This document shows positions 11,217-24,563 of a DNA stretch of 64,000 nucleotides, in pieces. The notes under the pieces were generated by a model. The model saw nothing but the letters and a program-made list of their open reading frames with translations. It was not told the DNA's origin and did no database searches. A program made the translations under genes and the position numbers. Where the stretch lies: contig JAHLEZ010000005.1 in NCBI GenBank assembly GCA_020726505.1, positions 3,388,069-3,452,068 of the forward strand, in the 5' to 3' direction. The stretch comes from Leptodontidium sp. MPI-SDFR-AT-0119 (lineage: Eukaryota > Ascomycota > Leotiomycetes > Helotiales > Leptodontidiaceae). Numbering within the stretch: the stretch's first letter is position 1; every line of letters begins with the position of its first letter.

Positions 11217-14200
11217 TTACCCCCCCCTCTTAAAAAACTGCGTCCGCGCAGTTATAGCTATAACTGTGTCGTCCTCTAAGTCGTTGTAGTCGTCGATACC
11301 GGCGTTATAAGCCTCTAGTTATTTTAGGAGAGCTCTTAGCGGCCCTTTAGCGTTAAGATACTCTAAGTAGAACCGTTTAACTATATATAAAGCTATTATA
11401 ATATCTAAGTATAAGTATTACTTTAAGTCTTCGTCGGCGCCTAGCCACTTAATATAATAGAATAACTTATTCCGCATGACCTTAAAGCCAAGGATACCTT
11501 TAATTTCCCACTTGTCCTACTTAAGTAATAGTTAAATAAGTGCCGGCGTAACTCTAGCTTATTTAAGCAAGGGATTGTCAATATACTTATAAAGCGAGTA
11601 TAAGTAAAAGACAAGATAAATTTACTAGTCCTCTAAGAGTTTAACTCTTTAACTCTCTCCTTCTTTAGCGAGTACCTTAATTAGGTTATACCACTTATTA
11701 GAGAGCTTTCTTAAAGGTCGGTCGATATTCTAGTTCTAAGTATCGACTAGTACTAGGTCGCTAACGTCCTAATCGATAACACGTCGCTTACAGTTCGCTA
11801 GTCGTTTTATTTTCTCTTATTAATCCTTTAGGGACGATTATACGACTTTTATAACCTCTTTTATTTATAATATTACTTATAGAGCCTCCTCGCGATTAAG
11901 TTTCTTTATTACTATAGCCGGAGGCTTTAAGTTAATTAAGTCCTAGGAAGTCCTTAACTTAACGCCGTTAAGTAACTAAAAAGGGGATAGGCGGCTTAAG
12001 GACTCGTGCGGTAACGTTAATTAAGCGATATTTATAATTAATAAGAGGTCACTTTAATTGTCTTAGTAATAGTAACAGAAGGGATAAAGCCGCTACTTAA
12101 TATATTAATTCGTTACTTTTATTTAGCTGTCAACGTTTAAATTATACGCCGTCGTTAGCTTTACTTTAATTCTAAAGATACGACAGTACTCCTTCTAAAA
12201 GGAGGAGACGAACTAAGGTCTATAGTCCGAGATAATAGAGTCCGGCATACTAAAGTGTCGAGTCTAATAAATGAGGAAGAGAATAACTATGCCTTTAGCC
12301 GTAATTATGTCGTTATAAGGTATTAAGACTAGTTTCTTAAATAAGCGGTTAATAATAACTATAGTAAAGTTATAGCCGTGCTTGTCTAGTAATAACTTCG
12401 TAAAGTCTATTATAAAGTATTAATATAGCCAAGCGGGGATTAGTAGGGGGTGTAAGAAACTAAGAGTCTTATCTCTTTTAGCCTTTTGCCGGGAGTAATT
12501 ATAATTCGCTACGTATCGAGTTACGTCTATAGAGAGGCTATTCTAATAGTATTTACGGCTTAGTAGTGCCTTTATCTTCCTAATCCCCGCGTGTACTATT
12601 AATAACTAAGAGTGCACATGACAAATAAGTGTCGTACGAAGCTCTAGCGGCTTTAAGGGCACTTCTAGGCGTCCTTAAAAAAGTAACTTATTATTTATTA
12701 ACTCGTAATTTAATAATTATTCCTTAGCTTTTTATTAAAGAAGCTCTAGCGAAGGCGAAGACTTATTAACTACGAGTACTTAATTAATAACATCGTATTC
12801 CGCGACGTCATAAGTTATTATAAAGTTAAGGTCTAGCTCTTTCGGCATAGGGGTCTCTAAGTCGACTAATACTCTTATATTAGGCTCAAGTTCCGGCTCT
12901 AGCTCTAGCTCGTCACGTGTCTTAATATTGTGGTCCGGGATTATAGCCTCTATAAGTGCTAGGGGTATCGTCTTTACGACATCAATATAAGTGTCTATAA
13001 AATCGACGGCGGAAAGCTAAAGGTCGCTAGCGACTCACGAGTCAATTTTGTAGGTCGGAATTAATTATTAACTGTAGATAGCCCGCTTACGTGCCTCTGT
13101 CGCCGTAAGGTCTTAATCCTATTAAGACAAGGTATTAACTAGCGTATTAGTCGTCCTGATATAATATATAATCGTGAAATAAAAGTCTATAAAGAACTTA
13201 GCCTATTAAGCCTACTTAGCCGTGAAGTTCTTCGTAGTTATAAAGTACTCTAAGGCCTAGTAGTTTATATAAACAAAGACATTTCTTTAAGTACTTAAGA
13301 GCTTTAGACGATATTACTTAAATAACCAGAAAATCGCTAATATCTCTTTGTCGTAGATCGAGTAATTAAGCTCGGGGTCTATTATAGTCTTAAAGAAGTA
13401 TCTTACGGGGTAAAAGGTACTGTCTTCTTATAATTAAGATAGAATCTTAGCGACGACTCTATCAGAAGAGTCGGTCTTTAGCCGTGTCTATTTAATAAGG
13501 TCGTAGTAATAAAGAACCGGCGTAAATTAAAGGGCTTCTTAGAGAGTTTCCTAAGCGTCCTTATAGGCGCTATTAAATTTAAAGGGAACGTCCTTTCTAG
13601 TGAGTATTATAAGGGGTCGTATAATACGACTATAGTCTTTAATAAACCGGCGATAAAAGTTATAAAAGCTAAAGTAACTTTATATACCTTATATATTGTC
13701 GGCGTATTACTAGTCCTTAATTATACTAATCTTCTTTAAGTCTACCTCTACGCTATTAACGTTAATAATAAATCTTAAGAACCTCGTCTTTTATACGCTA
13801 AACTTAGACTTCTTAATATTAGCCTAAAGTCCGTGTACTTATAATATTATTATGATTTTCTTAATATAGACCTTATACTCCTCTAGAGTAGACGAATATA
13901 TAAGGATATCGTCTATATAAGCCGCGTAGAAGTCGTCAAGGTGTTTTATAAAAATATTATTAATAAATCGCTAAAAGGTCGCTAGGCTATTTATAAGGCT
14001 AAAGGGAAGGACTTTATATTTATACGTGTTATATTAAATATAAAAAGTCGTATAATCCTCGCTCTTAGAGGACATACAAATATAATAAAAAGCTTACTAA
14101 ATATTAAGCTTTATAAAGACCCTTACCTTATAAATACGTACTATCATCTTATTAATTAAGAGGATCAGGTACGAGTCTTTCTTTAATAGGGCGTTTAGCT

Positions 14201-15560
14201 TCTAATAGTCGACGTATAACTAGAGACTACCGTCGGCTTTCTTAGCGAAGAGAATAAGGGCCGTGTATAATACGTTAGAGGGCTTAATAAAACCTTTATA
14301 TAAGTTGTCGATAATATACCGCTTAGTCTCTAATAACTATTCTTTAATTATACGCCAGAGAGGTTTAAAAGACAAGTCGTTCTCTTTAGTAAGCTCAATC
14401 TAGTAGTCTACACTTTAGTAATACGCTAGTAACTTGTCGGAGGCTTATTAAGAGAAGAGAGGAGCGTACTCTTAGTACTTTACTAAGAGCTTCTTACTTA
14501 CTAACTTATTATCTTGCGTGTACTTAGCCTCTAAGGCCTCCTTTAAGGTTAGATCTCTATTTATTAATATAAGCTCGACACTTAATTAGTCTAAGGCCTC
14601 TCGCCGGCGACGAGTTAGCTCTTAGTTAATTTTATATATTAATGTCACGAAGGTTTTTACCTTATTCTTCTTAGCTCTCTTAAGTTAGAGGTACGTCGTA
14701 GACATCGCTACTGTCGATATAAGGAAGATTTTTATAATAAGCGCCTTTAGTTAGTAATTTACTAAGGAGGCTTTATAGGCTCCTTTGTCTTTAAGTAATA
14801 ATCTTAAATCACAAGATGTCGAAGGGTTTAATTAATCTTCTATAACACGCAGGCGCTCTTTAACCTCTCTCGCGAAGCTCGAGGGTCGAGTCAGCGAGAC
14901 GCCGGTAGTAAGTTATATAAAGACTTATATCTTAGGGGAACCGTTGAGCGCCGTAATCTTAGCTTACTTCCGTCAGTAGTTATTTAAGTTTATAAGGGCA
15001 TCTCTTCGTTCCGCGTCAAGTTAGTGAGACTTAACGATTAGCTTATTAAAGCGGTTAATATTAACGAAGACTCGTTAATTAAAGTACGGCTAGACAAGTA
15101 TATTTAATAGTTATTTTAGTCGATTATAGTTCTTTATATACGACTACTTTAAGTCGTAATACTCGAGGAACTTCCGACTAATTAAGACGTCAGTATTTCC
15201 TAGGTCAATTACTAGAAAAGGGAAGTTAATTCGCTGGCGGTCGATTATTAAGGTAAGTAAGACGGCCGTGTTTATTAGCTTGCCTTTCTTATTATTATAA
15301 CTAGTTAAGACGATTAACTAAGGGAGGGATATAAAGGAAATATTAAATTACTTGACGAGTTAGTATATAAAAGAAGTTTTAATAATACTAAAAATATTAA
15401 CTCTATTATTAATATATATAAGTGTTTTAATAAAGAATCTATTCCTTTTTAGTTTAATACTAATTAAGAACTATTGTCCTTTAATAAGAGCACAGAAATT
15501 AAATACTAAGTCCTTTTATAAGTTATAGCTTATATTAAGGTGTGAGTCTTTGCCACGGCC
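11217..15560 (-). pseudogene. Gypsy A1 pol (RT, RNase H, integrase, chromodomain), broken by RIP
   Basis: Minus strand. Reverse transcriptase is recognisable from FINNIFIKHLDDFYAAYIDD, with the catalytic YIDD at 13919-13908 intact in this copy. The integrase H2C2 zinc region is at about 12,600-12,480 (HAGIRKIKALLSRKYY, then ANYNYSRQ, where NCxxC Cys residues have become Tyr or Ser). A C-terminal chromodomain spans about 11,513-11,230 (KWEIKGILGFKV, FYYIKWLGADED), which places the element among chromoviruses. Frame ends: TAA immediately before the LTR, with the polypurine tract translated as part of the C-terminus (Lys-Arg-Gly-Gly). Many in-frame TAA/TAG codons replace Gln or Trp, so no product is expected. 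Domain limits are approximate. Confidence 0.85.
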
Positions 15561-15599
15561 TAAGAGTTTTTTAAGAGCTCGTTAGTCTCTAAATCCTCG

Positions 15600-16993
15600 C
15601 CGATAACTAATTAAGAAATCGACTTATTAAGAGCTTAGTCTCTACGGCGCTTAGAGTAGTCGCTAGCCCAATGGCCGGTCTTGTTATAGTAAAGACAGGT
15701 GTCGGAAGAGACGTCCTTAGGTGTAGGAGGGGGTACGGGGGACTTAGGTCGGCGTAAGATAGGCGAAGGAGAGGGCGATCGCTGGCGGACATCCGACGAC
15801 TGTCTAGGAGTCGGGGTCAGGGGTCTTTATATTATAGTAGCCGGCGTAAGTGAGGTTACACACTAACTCTCCTTTTTTAGGATACCGCGCGAGTCGCTAG
15901 TGTCAGTGTTATTAAAAGAGACTCGAGGGGCTTCGCAGGCGGTAGTAATAACACGTCTATTAACTCGTCTAGTAGCGATATTCTGTAGTTCACGATCTAA
16001 GACAACTAAGAACTCGTTAAGAGCCGTATAATCTCCGGCGAATTTATACTTTTTAGTTTAAATGTCGTACTTAAACTTATCTGAGACTTTCTCACACACG
16101 TCGTCGAACTAATAGTTAAGTGAGATTTTTTTAGTAGCCGCGTATGTCGTGAACTTAATATAAAACTTATTATAAGTTATATTACTTATTTATAATTAAT
16201 TATACTTAAGCTTAACAGCTTACACTTAGTTATAATTAAAGAAACACTAGTTTAGAGCCTTTAAGACGTCGGCGGCTTTATTAAAGTCTCTAGCGAAGTC
16301 GGGGTCTATTTATTAAAGGATAATAGTCTTAGCCTCTCCCTTTATATATTTAAAGTAAGTATAAACTTACGATTCACTAATAAAGAAGTTACTTAAGTAC
16401 TTTTAAATAAAGAGCTTTATATTTATCTTTTAGGCGTTATATTTAATTTCGCCCTTATAGTCGCTAAAGGGAGTATAAGGGTACTTGACTTTATTAAGCT
16501 TAACGGCAGGGATAATAAGGTTTAGCTTAAGGAGGTAGTAGTTAGCGGTAAACTAGAGGTCCGCCGTAAAAGCACAAGTTAACCGGTTATAAGGAGGCAA
16601 AGGAGTACGAGTCTCTTAACGCGGGTTATTAGTAATATATTAAGCGAGGGCTTATGTGACGGCAGCGGCGATAATAGAGTTTACGGAGTCCTTAATTAGC
16701 TAATTCACTCTAGCTTACTAAGCGGGGGTAAGGCCCTCTATGTCAGTAGGCTCCGGCGATGCGTCGAAGAAGCTCTAGGGTTTGTCCTCTGAGTCTAAGT
16801 CAAATCCGTTAAAGCTCTCTAGCTCTTCCGAAAGAGTCTCGACTAAAGGGATAAGGGTAGTATTAGTAAAGCCTAGCCGTATAAAGGCGCTCCTTTCTTT
16901 AGAGCTTCGTCGACGAGGGGGAGAAACCGGTAAAGGTAGTAAGGTAAGGTTAAGGGGTATTTAAAGTTATTAATTAATTTATTAATTAAATAT
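15600..16993 (-). pseudogene. Gypsy A1 gag with decayed CCHC zinc knuckle
   Basis: On the minus strand the expected ATG has become ATA (16993-16991); A3 still has ATG at 58406. The N-terminal part reads PPRRRSSRERSA and then IEGLTPA, as in A3. Near the C-terminus a zinc knuckle at 15697-15656 reads CLYYNKTGHWASDY. The CX2CX4HX4C pattern is visible, but the second and third Cys are Tyr, as expected from TGT/TGC to TAT/TAC changes. Gag binds element RNA in the retroelement particle. This copy is dead. The gag/pol boundary was not resolved. Confidence 0.8.
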
Positions 16994-17005
16994 ACGTTTT
17001 AAAAT

Positions 17006-17261
17006 TGTCGGTGCAGTACCGGTTTATGTACTACGCCGCATATGTAAATATATCCTAATGCGAGTATGGCGACAGAGTAATAAATATATGGTTCAAAATC
17101 TATATATATTCTAAGAGAGTGCGAGGAGAGCTAGACTATATACTACGAAACCCCACCGAATCTCCACCGAAACTAGTCCGGCTAGGCTCTAACCCTTAAC
17201 TTTAACCCGCACCCCCTTTTCCGAACCGAAGTATACTTATATAAGGACTTATAGACTAACA
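17006..17261 (-). repeat. 3' LTR of copia C2
   Basis: 256 bp, TGTCGGTGCAG to GACTAACA. Differences from the partner LTR at 24303-24558 are almost all C/T or G/A, consistent with RIP acting after insertion. Confidence 0.9.
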
Positions 17262-17710
17262 CAAGTAAAACTTCTTTTAGAAAAACTATTTCTAACACAC
17301 GTAGAAGTAAACAACTAGTAATATATAAGAAATAATAAATAAAATAACAGAGTATCTAACATCGTCTAATCCCGATCTAATAGTGTCTTGAAAGTGTCCC
17401 GAAAGGGGTCTAAATATAGTGAGACGTAATAATAAAGTTAAGCGAGAACTAGTAATAATAGGAACCCTTAGTATTATATAATGTAATAAATATATATATA
17501 TATCGCCTCCCCTTAAAGGTTTAGAATCTCCTTAGCAAACACATATATAACTACCGTACGTATATTACTTTCTGATTTCCCTGAATTCGCTTAATATAAC
17601 TCAAAAACTAATATTTTTAAGAAGACTATATCAAATTAAATAAATAAGCTAAAAGTAAATATACTCTTTAGAGATAGTTCAGTAAGGAAACGGTGTACTA
17701 ATTAAAAATA

Positions 17711-18440
17711 GTGCCTGCACTTATACTTACAAAAGCGCTCGACCTCATATATTATAAATATTATATTCAGTACGTTCGTCTCCTCGTAAAGAACTTATTT
17801 TATAAATACGCCTTTAATAATCTTAAGAGCAAGAAATATATATATTACGCGGAGAAGAAGTCTCAGTACAACTTAGTAAGTATTCTTATTTCTTTTCCTT
17901 ATTCTAAATTATATCCGAATCTTTACTAAAAGTACTTTAGATATACAGTTACTAATATATAATAGATTCTGTGATTTATCGCCGAAGAATACCTTCGTCT
18001 AGTTACTACCCTCGAGGTAAAAGATAAAGAAGCTATTATTACTGCTACTAAATTAATTAATTCGGCATTATTAGTCGCCGCTACTAGCGCACTAAAGACT
18101 ACTAAGGAGTTGTCGCTAGCGTTATTAGAGGAAACGCGCGTTATACGCCGGGAAATTACTGGCTTAGTTAGCTCGTAAGTAGTAAGTTAACCCCTTTTAT
18201 TCCTTTTTAATATTAAAGCTCCTAAGTATTAACGCTTTATATAATAGGAGACAGTATTAGTCTTAAACTAACTCCTCACCGTCGTCTCCTCTGCGGCTAC
18301 TAAGTGTAATAAGGAAGACGGCGGTGAAGATAATGCTCTTATTAAGCGTCTCTGCCGAAGTCGCCACTATAGCGCGGGGGAAGAAGAGAGGGAAGAGGAA
18401 GAACTTCTCCTTAATATATATACGTAAGGGATTCGGCCCT
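17711..18440 (+). pseudogene. Antisense coding-like region in copia C2, possible Cys-rich protein
   Basis: This lies on the strand opposite to pol, between RNase H and the 3' LTR. A 72-codon open stretch (17711-17929) reads ALDLIYYKYYIQYVRLL and later YIYYAEKKSQYN. The frame then continues with few stops through KDKEAIITATKLINSALL and LSLALLEETRVIRREITGL, and after a shift an acidic stretch with GEEREEEELL near 18,380. Runs of Tyr where a CxxC-type zinc protein would have Cys could be RIP products (TGY to TAY), but this is inference. I do not recognise the family. Copia D has a coding-like region in the same relative place (59579-60600). A nested unrelated fragment is the alternative explanation. 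Confidence 0.45.
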
Positions 18441-18779
18441 GTTTTAGATTAACTTTGTAATAAGTTCTTTGTAGCGGCACTTTCTTTATATTATTATACG
18501 GGAGTAGCCCCTTATAATAAAACTGATAGTTTATTCCTATTAAAGTGTCGTTATAAGGCCGCCTGTTAGTACTTTAAATTAAAAGGTGTTTAAAACTAAA
18601 TCGAGTGTGTTTCTAACTTTGTAAATTAACTAAATATAAAAATAATCGTAAGTAATAAATTAATAAAAATAAAAGTTACAAGGAAATATATAAATAATAA
18701 AGAAAATTAACGAGTATAAGAAACCCCTCTATTATTAGTCTAAATTAACTCCGGTTAATCGTTAAACTTAACCCTTTAT

Positions 18780-21700
18780 TTTAATAATAAAGATATTAGT
18801 GTTAATAAAATCCTGAAGAGCCTTATTTAAAGCGCTCTTTGTTATAGCGTCAGTAGGATTATTAGCGCCATTGATCTATTAAACTTCTGTTAGCTCTCTA
18901 CGCTCGTATAATTAACGAATAACTATAATATCGATCATTAAGCGCTTCTCTTTCGTCGTCCTGAGCTTGATAATACACTTATAAAGGGACAAAGAATCCG
19001 TGTAAATAACTATAAGAAGACGTGGGATATTAAGCTTATTAGTTACTATATTAATAGTCGTACTAAGGGAAATCAATATATTAATACTAACTACTATAAT
19101 ATATAACTCTAATACAAGCACTACACGAGTTACTCTCTTGTATTTTATTAAGCTAATATACACGATATTACTAATTAAAGTAAACTGCGCATCCTCCACC
19201 GTTTCGGCACTAATTACTAATACGAAACTTATCTATAAACTCAAGTCTTTATTATTAATAAAAGAACCGTTTATAAAAACGTAAACCTTCGTAGACTATA
19301 AATTAATTAGTACGTATTAAAGTCCTCTTTCTAAGTTATCTATTTACTATTTAAGGCGTAAGTTTAAGGCCTTAACGTCGTCTTCCGTCAGATCTTAGTA
19401 TTACGCTATAATAGAGAGGTCAAATATTACTTCTAGCTGATATATAATAATAAAGTAAGCCGCACGAGCTCGTTACTCTCTATAAGCCTTCTTATAGTCT
19501 TCTTTTCCTGCGTCGACTAGCTCTAGTCTTACTCCCTGACCCTTTTAAGACATATAGAGGCTGTCCTCGTTTATAGAAATAGTATACTTATTAAACGTAA
19601 TAGTTTTAGTAAGAAGTAGTACCTATATCGACTTCGTTAGAAAACCGGCCTTAGTAATCTCATCTTACTCTCTTGCTAAGAAGTCTTTATTTCCTAGAAT
19701 TAACGTGTCGTCTGTTTACATACTTACGACTCTAAATTTATAGCTTTCCTTAGTACTAATTAGCAAGTATAAGTCGTATATTAATGTCTTTATTTATAAG
19801 TTCTCTATATAATATTTATAATATATATTAAACTAATAATTTCCGGACTTAAGTATGCCGTATAATAGTAGTACTACTATAAATATCGTACTAAGAGGGA
19901 AATCTCTTACGATCTCTTCTAGTAACTATATAAAAATGTCCCGGAGAAGCCTTATTTCTACTTAGACGTAAGCTTAAGTGATATCCCTAATAGCCAGATA
20001 AGATTCGGACTAGTTTTAGAGGCGATTTAAGTGTTTAATAGTAGCGGCTAAGAAAATAAGTAACCGCTAGCTAGACCGTTAGATTATTAGAGACTAAGTC
20101 AGTATTTCTCTCTTCCCTTTATTATTAAAATACTAAATTACTAGTCTTGACTTTTTATATAGAGTTAACGTCTCCTTGCCTTTGACTTCGTCTACTATTC
20201 TTGACTTAAAGATATAGTAGCCTCTCACTTTAGGGTCGTCCTTATAAATAGGCACAAAAACACCCCTTTTAATAAGTGCTTTATATTCTGTCCTTTAAAA
20301 CTACTAAAATAATAGCTTAAACGTTATAATCTTCCTTTTAACATAAAGTTTAATAGATATCTCCTAGTCCCTCGTCTCCTTCTTAATTAGAAACACTTTA
20401 GTATCGTAATCGTCATTAATAGTTAGTAAATCTAATAAGTGTTTCGTAAATAAAATTTAGATAGTAATTCAGAGTAAATTTAGTACTATTTCAGTAGTAT
20501 TTCTAATCGGGGATCTTAGATATTACTTATAGATATCCTCTAGTAAGTTTTCTTTTTGTCGTTTAATACTAAAAGTGTCTATCTTAAAGGGACGAACTAT
20601 AGTCGATTAAAACGTACGTATTCTCTTATTTCTTATGTCGATCTTATATAATTCTCCCTTAATACCTAAGAAATCGTAAGGTCTTGTTTATTCTTTACCC
20701 TCTTAATACACTAAAACTTAATTATTAAAGTAGAGACTGTGAATATAAGTAGTTCTAGGGCCGTTTCGTATAGTTAACGTATTATTAACTTTACGCGTAA
20801 TATAGATTTTCTGTACTTCCTTTATAATTTTCTTAATCGTAGCCGCACGTTACTCGACTGACGGATTTAAGGGGTTTAACTCTATTATTTTAGGGTATAC
20901 GCCGAAAACAAGTAATATAAGGATAAGCCTATTAAGTCTAATTGTATTATTTACTACTTTTATTACTATTTATAGTCAGTCTTTGTCGCTTAACTTAGGG
21001 TACTCTTCTATAACGATTTTATAAGCACGGCGTAATAGGCGGTAGTATCGCTTAACTTTGTCGATTAAATAATGTGCCTTAATAAGTATTAACTTAAGGG
21101 TACTACTTATAAATCTGAGTGTACTCCGAAACTCCTTAGAATTAAAATTAGTACTATAGTCGTACACGACGAAATCTAGAGGTCTAAGGTATATATTAAT
21201 TTATACTGACTTAAATACGCTAAAGGTAGCCTGAGCCGTAATAGAACCGGGGGCCTTTTAGAGTAGTTTCGCCGCACTAAAACCTGTTGCTTTATCTATT
21301 ATATAAAGGGCATATTATTCTCTAAACATTATAATATTGACGTAAACTATATAATTAAAGTCGATGTCGTCTTGTAACTTGAAGCGGAACTTATATAAAG
21401 CATTTACGTGTTTCTGGCAATACTCACATATCTCTTTAACCCTTAATATGACTTCTAAGTCATACTTATAGCTAGCTTGATCTAGTAAGTGCTGAAGACG
21501 TCTTACTGAAGGGTGTCCGAAACGCCTATATAGCCGACGTATTTCTAGTTTAATTAAGTAGTATATATTTATTATTCTAATAGAAGTGTCTAGTAATTGA
21601 CGATATTAATTTAAAAGTAGCTATAAATGTCTATACTTCTATATAATTAAGTACTTCTTGTCGCCCTAAATTAAGACGTTATATAAGTTGTTATACTGCG

Positions 21701-24250
21701 CATTTAGCGTATTTAGCTATTATAAATAAACTAGAAATGGGATATTTACGTCTACGATTTAGAAGTCTATTTCTCTAGCCGGAGTATTAACTATAGTAAC
21801 CCCTAAAGACAGTCGCGAACTGGCACTGAATGTAATCCGGCTCTAGCTCACCTGGCTAGTATCAAACTTAACATCTTGAATTCGCTATAATGCCTATAAC
21901 TAGTTAATCCCTCCCGTGTTTTTGTTAAATACTCCTGTGTTAATTAATAGACTTTAAAAGAATCTGTCTGTTTATTACGTTATGTAGGCCTCGCTCGGAG
22001 TAAGTCTCTTAATTTTGCTTTTTAAGATATAAGTAGCCTTCCTCTCCTTAAGTTGCCCTATAACTTCTCGTATATTATATTGTGCCTCACTTGTTATAAA
22101 TATAGTCGTGGAATTTATAGTACTATTACTATTGTCGTCGTTAGAACTCTCTAAAGAATCGTTAATATTTATTAAAGTGTCTAAATCCGCATCTTAGTGA
22201 CTTCTTAAATAGTGTCCGGATATAGTCCGGTTTTAGTCTGAATTAAGGTTAATCCCCTTAATATAAGTTAAGTAACTCTTAAAGGTCTTATCCGTGGCTT
22301 TTACTCCTTCGGCCTTATGCGCCGCGAAGTATTATGCCTTAGACGTTACTTACTTTTCGTCAGAGTAACGACTATTATAGTAATCTATTCTTTTATAAAT
22401 AATATAGCCTATATAGCCTAATATAAGCTTGAATTTATCTCCGCGTTTGTTTCTACTTAAAAATTTTATCTTATAGTTAGAGTAATAAGCCGCCCTATTT
22501 ACGACATAAGATCAGTGGCGATTCGTATATAATTTAGAGTACTTACTTACTCTTAATCCCGAGTTATAAGTTACTTTAACGCCGACGGCGGAGCGAAGAC
22601 TATCTATTAATATAAGGAAGGTAAGAGGTGCCTAAAACAAGGCCATCTTAAAGAGGGGGTTCCCTAATACTCCTTACACGAGCTTATCGCGGAGTGTCTT
22701 ATTGTTCCGTATATTATTATCCTTTAGGCTAAGTTAAATACTTTATAATTCCTTAGCGAAGTTCTCTAATTAAGTTAGTACTAGTTTTCCCGTCTAGTAA
22801 GGCTCCTCTTAAAATAACAAGAAAGTCAGATTAAACTACTAACTAAAGAACTTATTAGCTCTCTCCTTTATCTTAAAGTATTCGCGAGTCGTTCTAATAA
22901 GCTTATTAAATAAGTACCCCTTATTTTAGAGGTACCAGTAATAGTACGAACTAGCTCCGTCTCGTAATATTGACAGAAAAGCTCAGTTCTAGACTTTAGT
23001 CTTAATTAATACTCTCTAATATAAGTCGGCGAAGATATAGAGCTTTTTATCTAAGTAGTCTTTGTCCCCGCTATATTAGAGCTCCTTAGTATATATCTTA
23101 GTAAGGTTTACTAACGATTTTGCCTAGTCTAAAGTCAATAGATCTATAATATATTATAACAGCCGAATTGACTTTATATATAATCCGGTAGTCCTAGGAA
23201 CTTCAAATAATAGTAATAACCTGTCTTGTAAGTATATTACTAGCGTTAGTATAAGATTTAGTAACGCGTAATTATTTAATCTCTATAAGTAGAGATTACT
23301 TAAGGGATCCCTCCTAAGAGTAAATAAGAACTCCTTCTTTAAGACTATAAGTAAGGGGGTTACACTATATAGATCCTCGACTTTATCTCCTTTAGTAAGG
23401 GAGATCTTAAGTAATCTTAATAGTTAAATCGTCTCTATAAGCTTCACTCCTGACCCTTCCGAAAGAGTGTCTTCCTCTACAGAATAAATAACCACCTTTA
23501 GTTAGTATTATAAAGACATCAGGGATTAATTTTATTAAAGTATTATTAGAAATAGTAGTAGTAGGCGAGAGACTAATTCTCGGATGTAATTCAGTACTAA
23601 TTCGGGGTAGTTCCGAATTTATATTTCTACTTAGTCTCTTAGTCACACATTCTCCTTAGCTTATATTACTTCTACTAAAGCGTGTACCGTCCTCGTCCCC
23701 TTCCCTCGTCGTATAAACACACTAAAGGCTCGTAAGTCGTCCCTGAGGTATATACGTTTTATAACCTTAATTAATTTAAACTCGTTTGCCGTCTAATTCT
23801 TAAAATACTCCTAAAAGTCTTAGAAAAGGAATTTTCCCTTAAGATAGCTATCGTAGTAGGCCTCCTAGAACCTTCGTAAGTATACTATTACGTCTCCCGT
23901 AAAAATTAGACTAAGATCTAATGTTACTGTATTATTGAATGTTTCCGGAGTCAACTCTAGCTCCGCCGAAGTATCCGCTATTATGTCGGATTTGATTCGT
24001 AGGTGATCTAGTAAGTTCTTAAATAAGTTTCTTAATAGTCCAAAGTTCTAGATTTAAGGATATTAAATTAACAGTCTTCGTAAAGTAACTGTCGTGTTAT
24101 AATAGCTTTTCTCTGACGTGTAGTCGTCCTAATCGAGTCTCAAGAGAGAAGTTACCTTCCCTTCACGATTTAGAAAAGGTAAAATGCCCTTTAAGGAAAA
24201 TATAATAAAGTACTCCTTAAGTTAAAGCCCAGAATCCGCTCTATAGTTTA
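18780..24250 (-). pseudogene. Copia C2 gag-pol, RIP-degraded
   Basis: RNase H at about 19,199-18,790 is the best preserved part: VTRVVLVLELYI, then IPRLLIVIYTDSLSLYKC, TTKEKRLMIDI and INGANNPTDAITKSALNKA. These are the hallmarks of an ascomycete Ty1/copia RNase H, including the TDS catalytic region and the (D/N)NPADAFTK-like end. Reverse transcriptase carries a TDD-type catalytic box at 19718-19704, read as VSM-stop-TDDTLILG; the stop is a Gln codon changed to TAA. This clade-specific box replaces the usual YVDD. Integrase, protease and gag should follow to the right, up to about 24,250. They are too decayed to place individually, and short open pieces such as 23646-23407 are remnants. Confidence 0.8.
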
Positions 24251-24302
24251 AGACCTTTTTTATTTATAATAAGGTTAACGATACAAGCTTACTATTAATT
24301 AG

Positions 24303-24558
24303 TGTTAGTATAGTACTAGTTTATGTACTACGCTATATATGTGAATATATCCTAATGCGAGTATAGCGACAGAGTAATAAATATATAATTTAAAATCTAT
24401 ATATATTCTAAGAGAGTGCGAGGAGAGCTAGACTATATATTACGAAACCCCACCGAATCTCCACCGAAACTAGTCCGGCTAGGCTCTAACCCCTGACTTT
24501 GACCTGTACCCCCTTTTCCGGACCGAAGTATACTTATGTAGGGACCTGTGGACTAATA
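24303..24558 (-). repeat. 5' LTR of copia C2
   Basis: 256 bp, TGTTAGTATAG to GACTAATA; pairs with 17006-17261. The leader of the minus-strand transcript starts to its left. Confidence 0.9.
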
Positions 24559-24563
24559 AAAAT

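Larger units (their letters stand above)
17006..24558 (-). mobile_element. Copia C2 LTR retrotransposon, nested in gypsy A1
   Basis: Two 256-bp LTRs, 17006-17261 and 24303-24558, bound 7,553 bp. A perfect 5-bp target-site duplication AAAAT lies at 17001-17005 and 24559-24563. The uninterrupted gypsy copy A2 (around 39,410-39,440) shows the empty site, in the leader a few bases upstream of the gag start. Pol genes run on the minus strand (RNase H left, gag right). A separate coding-like region lies on the plus strand between RNase H and the left LTR. Confidence 0.93.

Noticed and set aside
15607..15792. Minus-strand frame at 15607-15792 and its counterpart at 38039-38224
   Set aside because: Out of frame with the zinc knuckle that lies on the same bases. 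They are shadows of gag.
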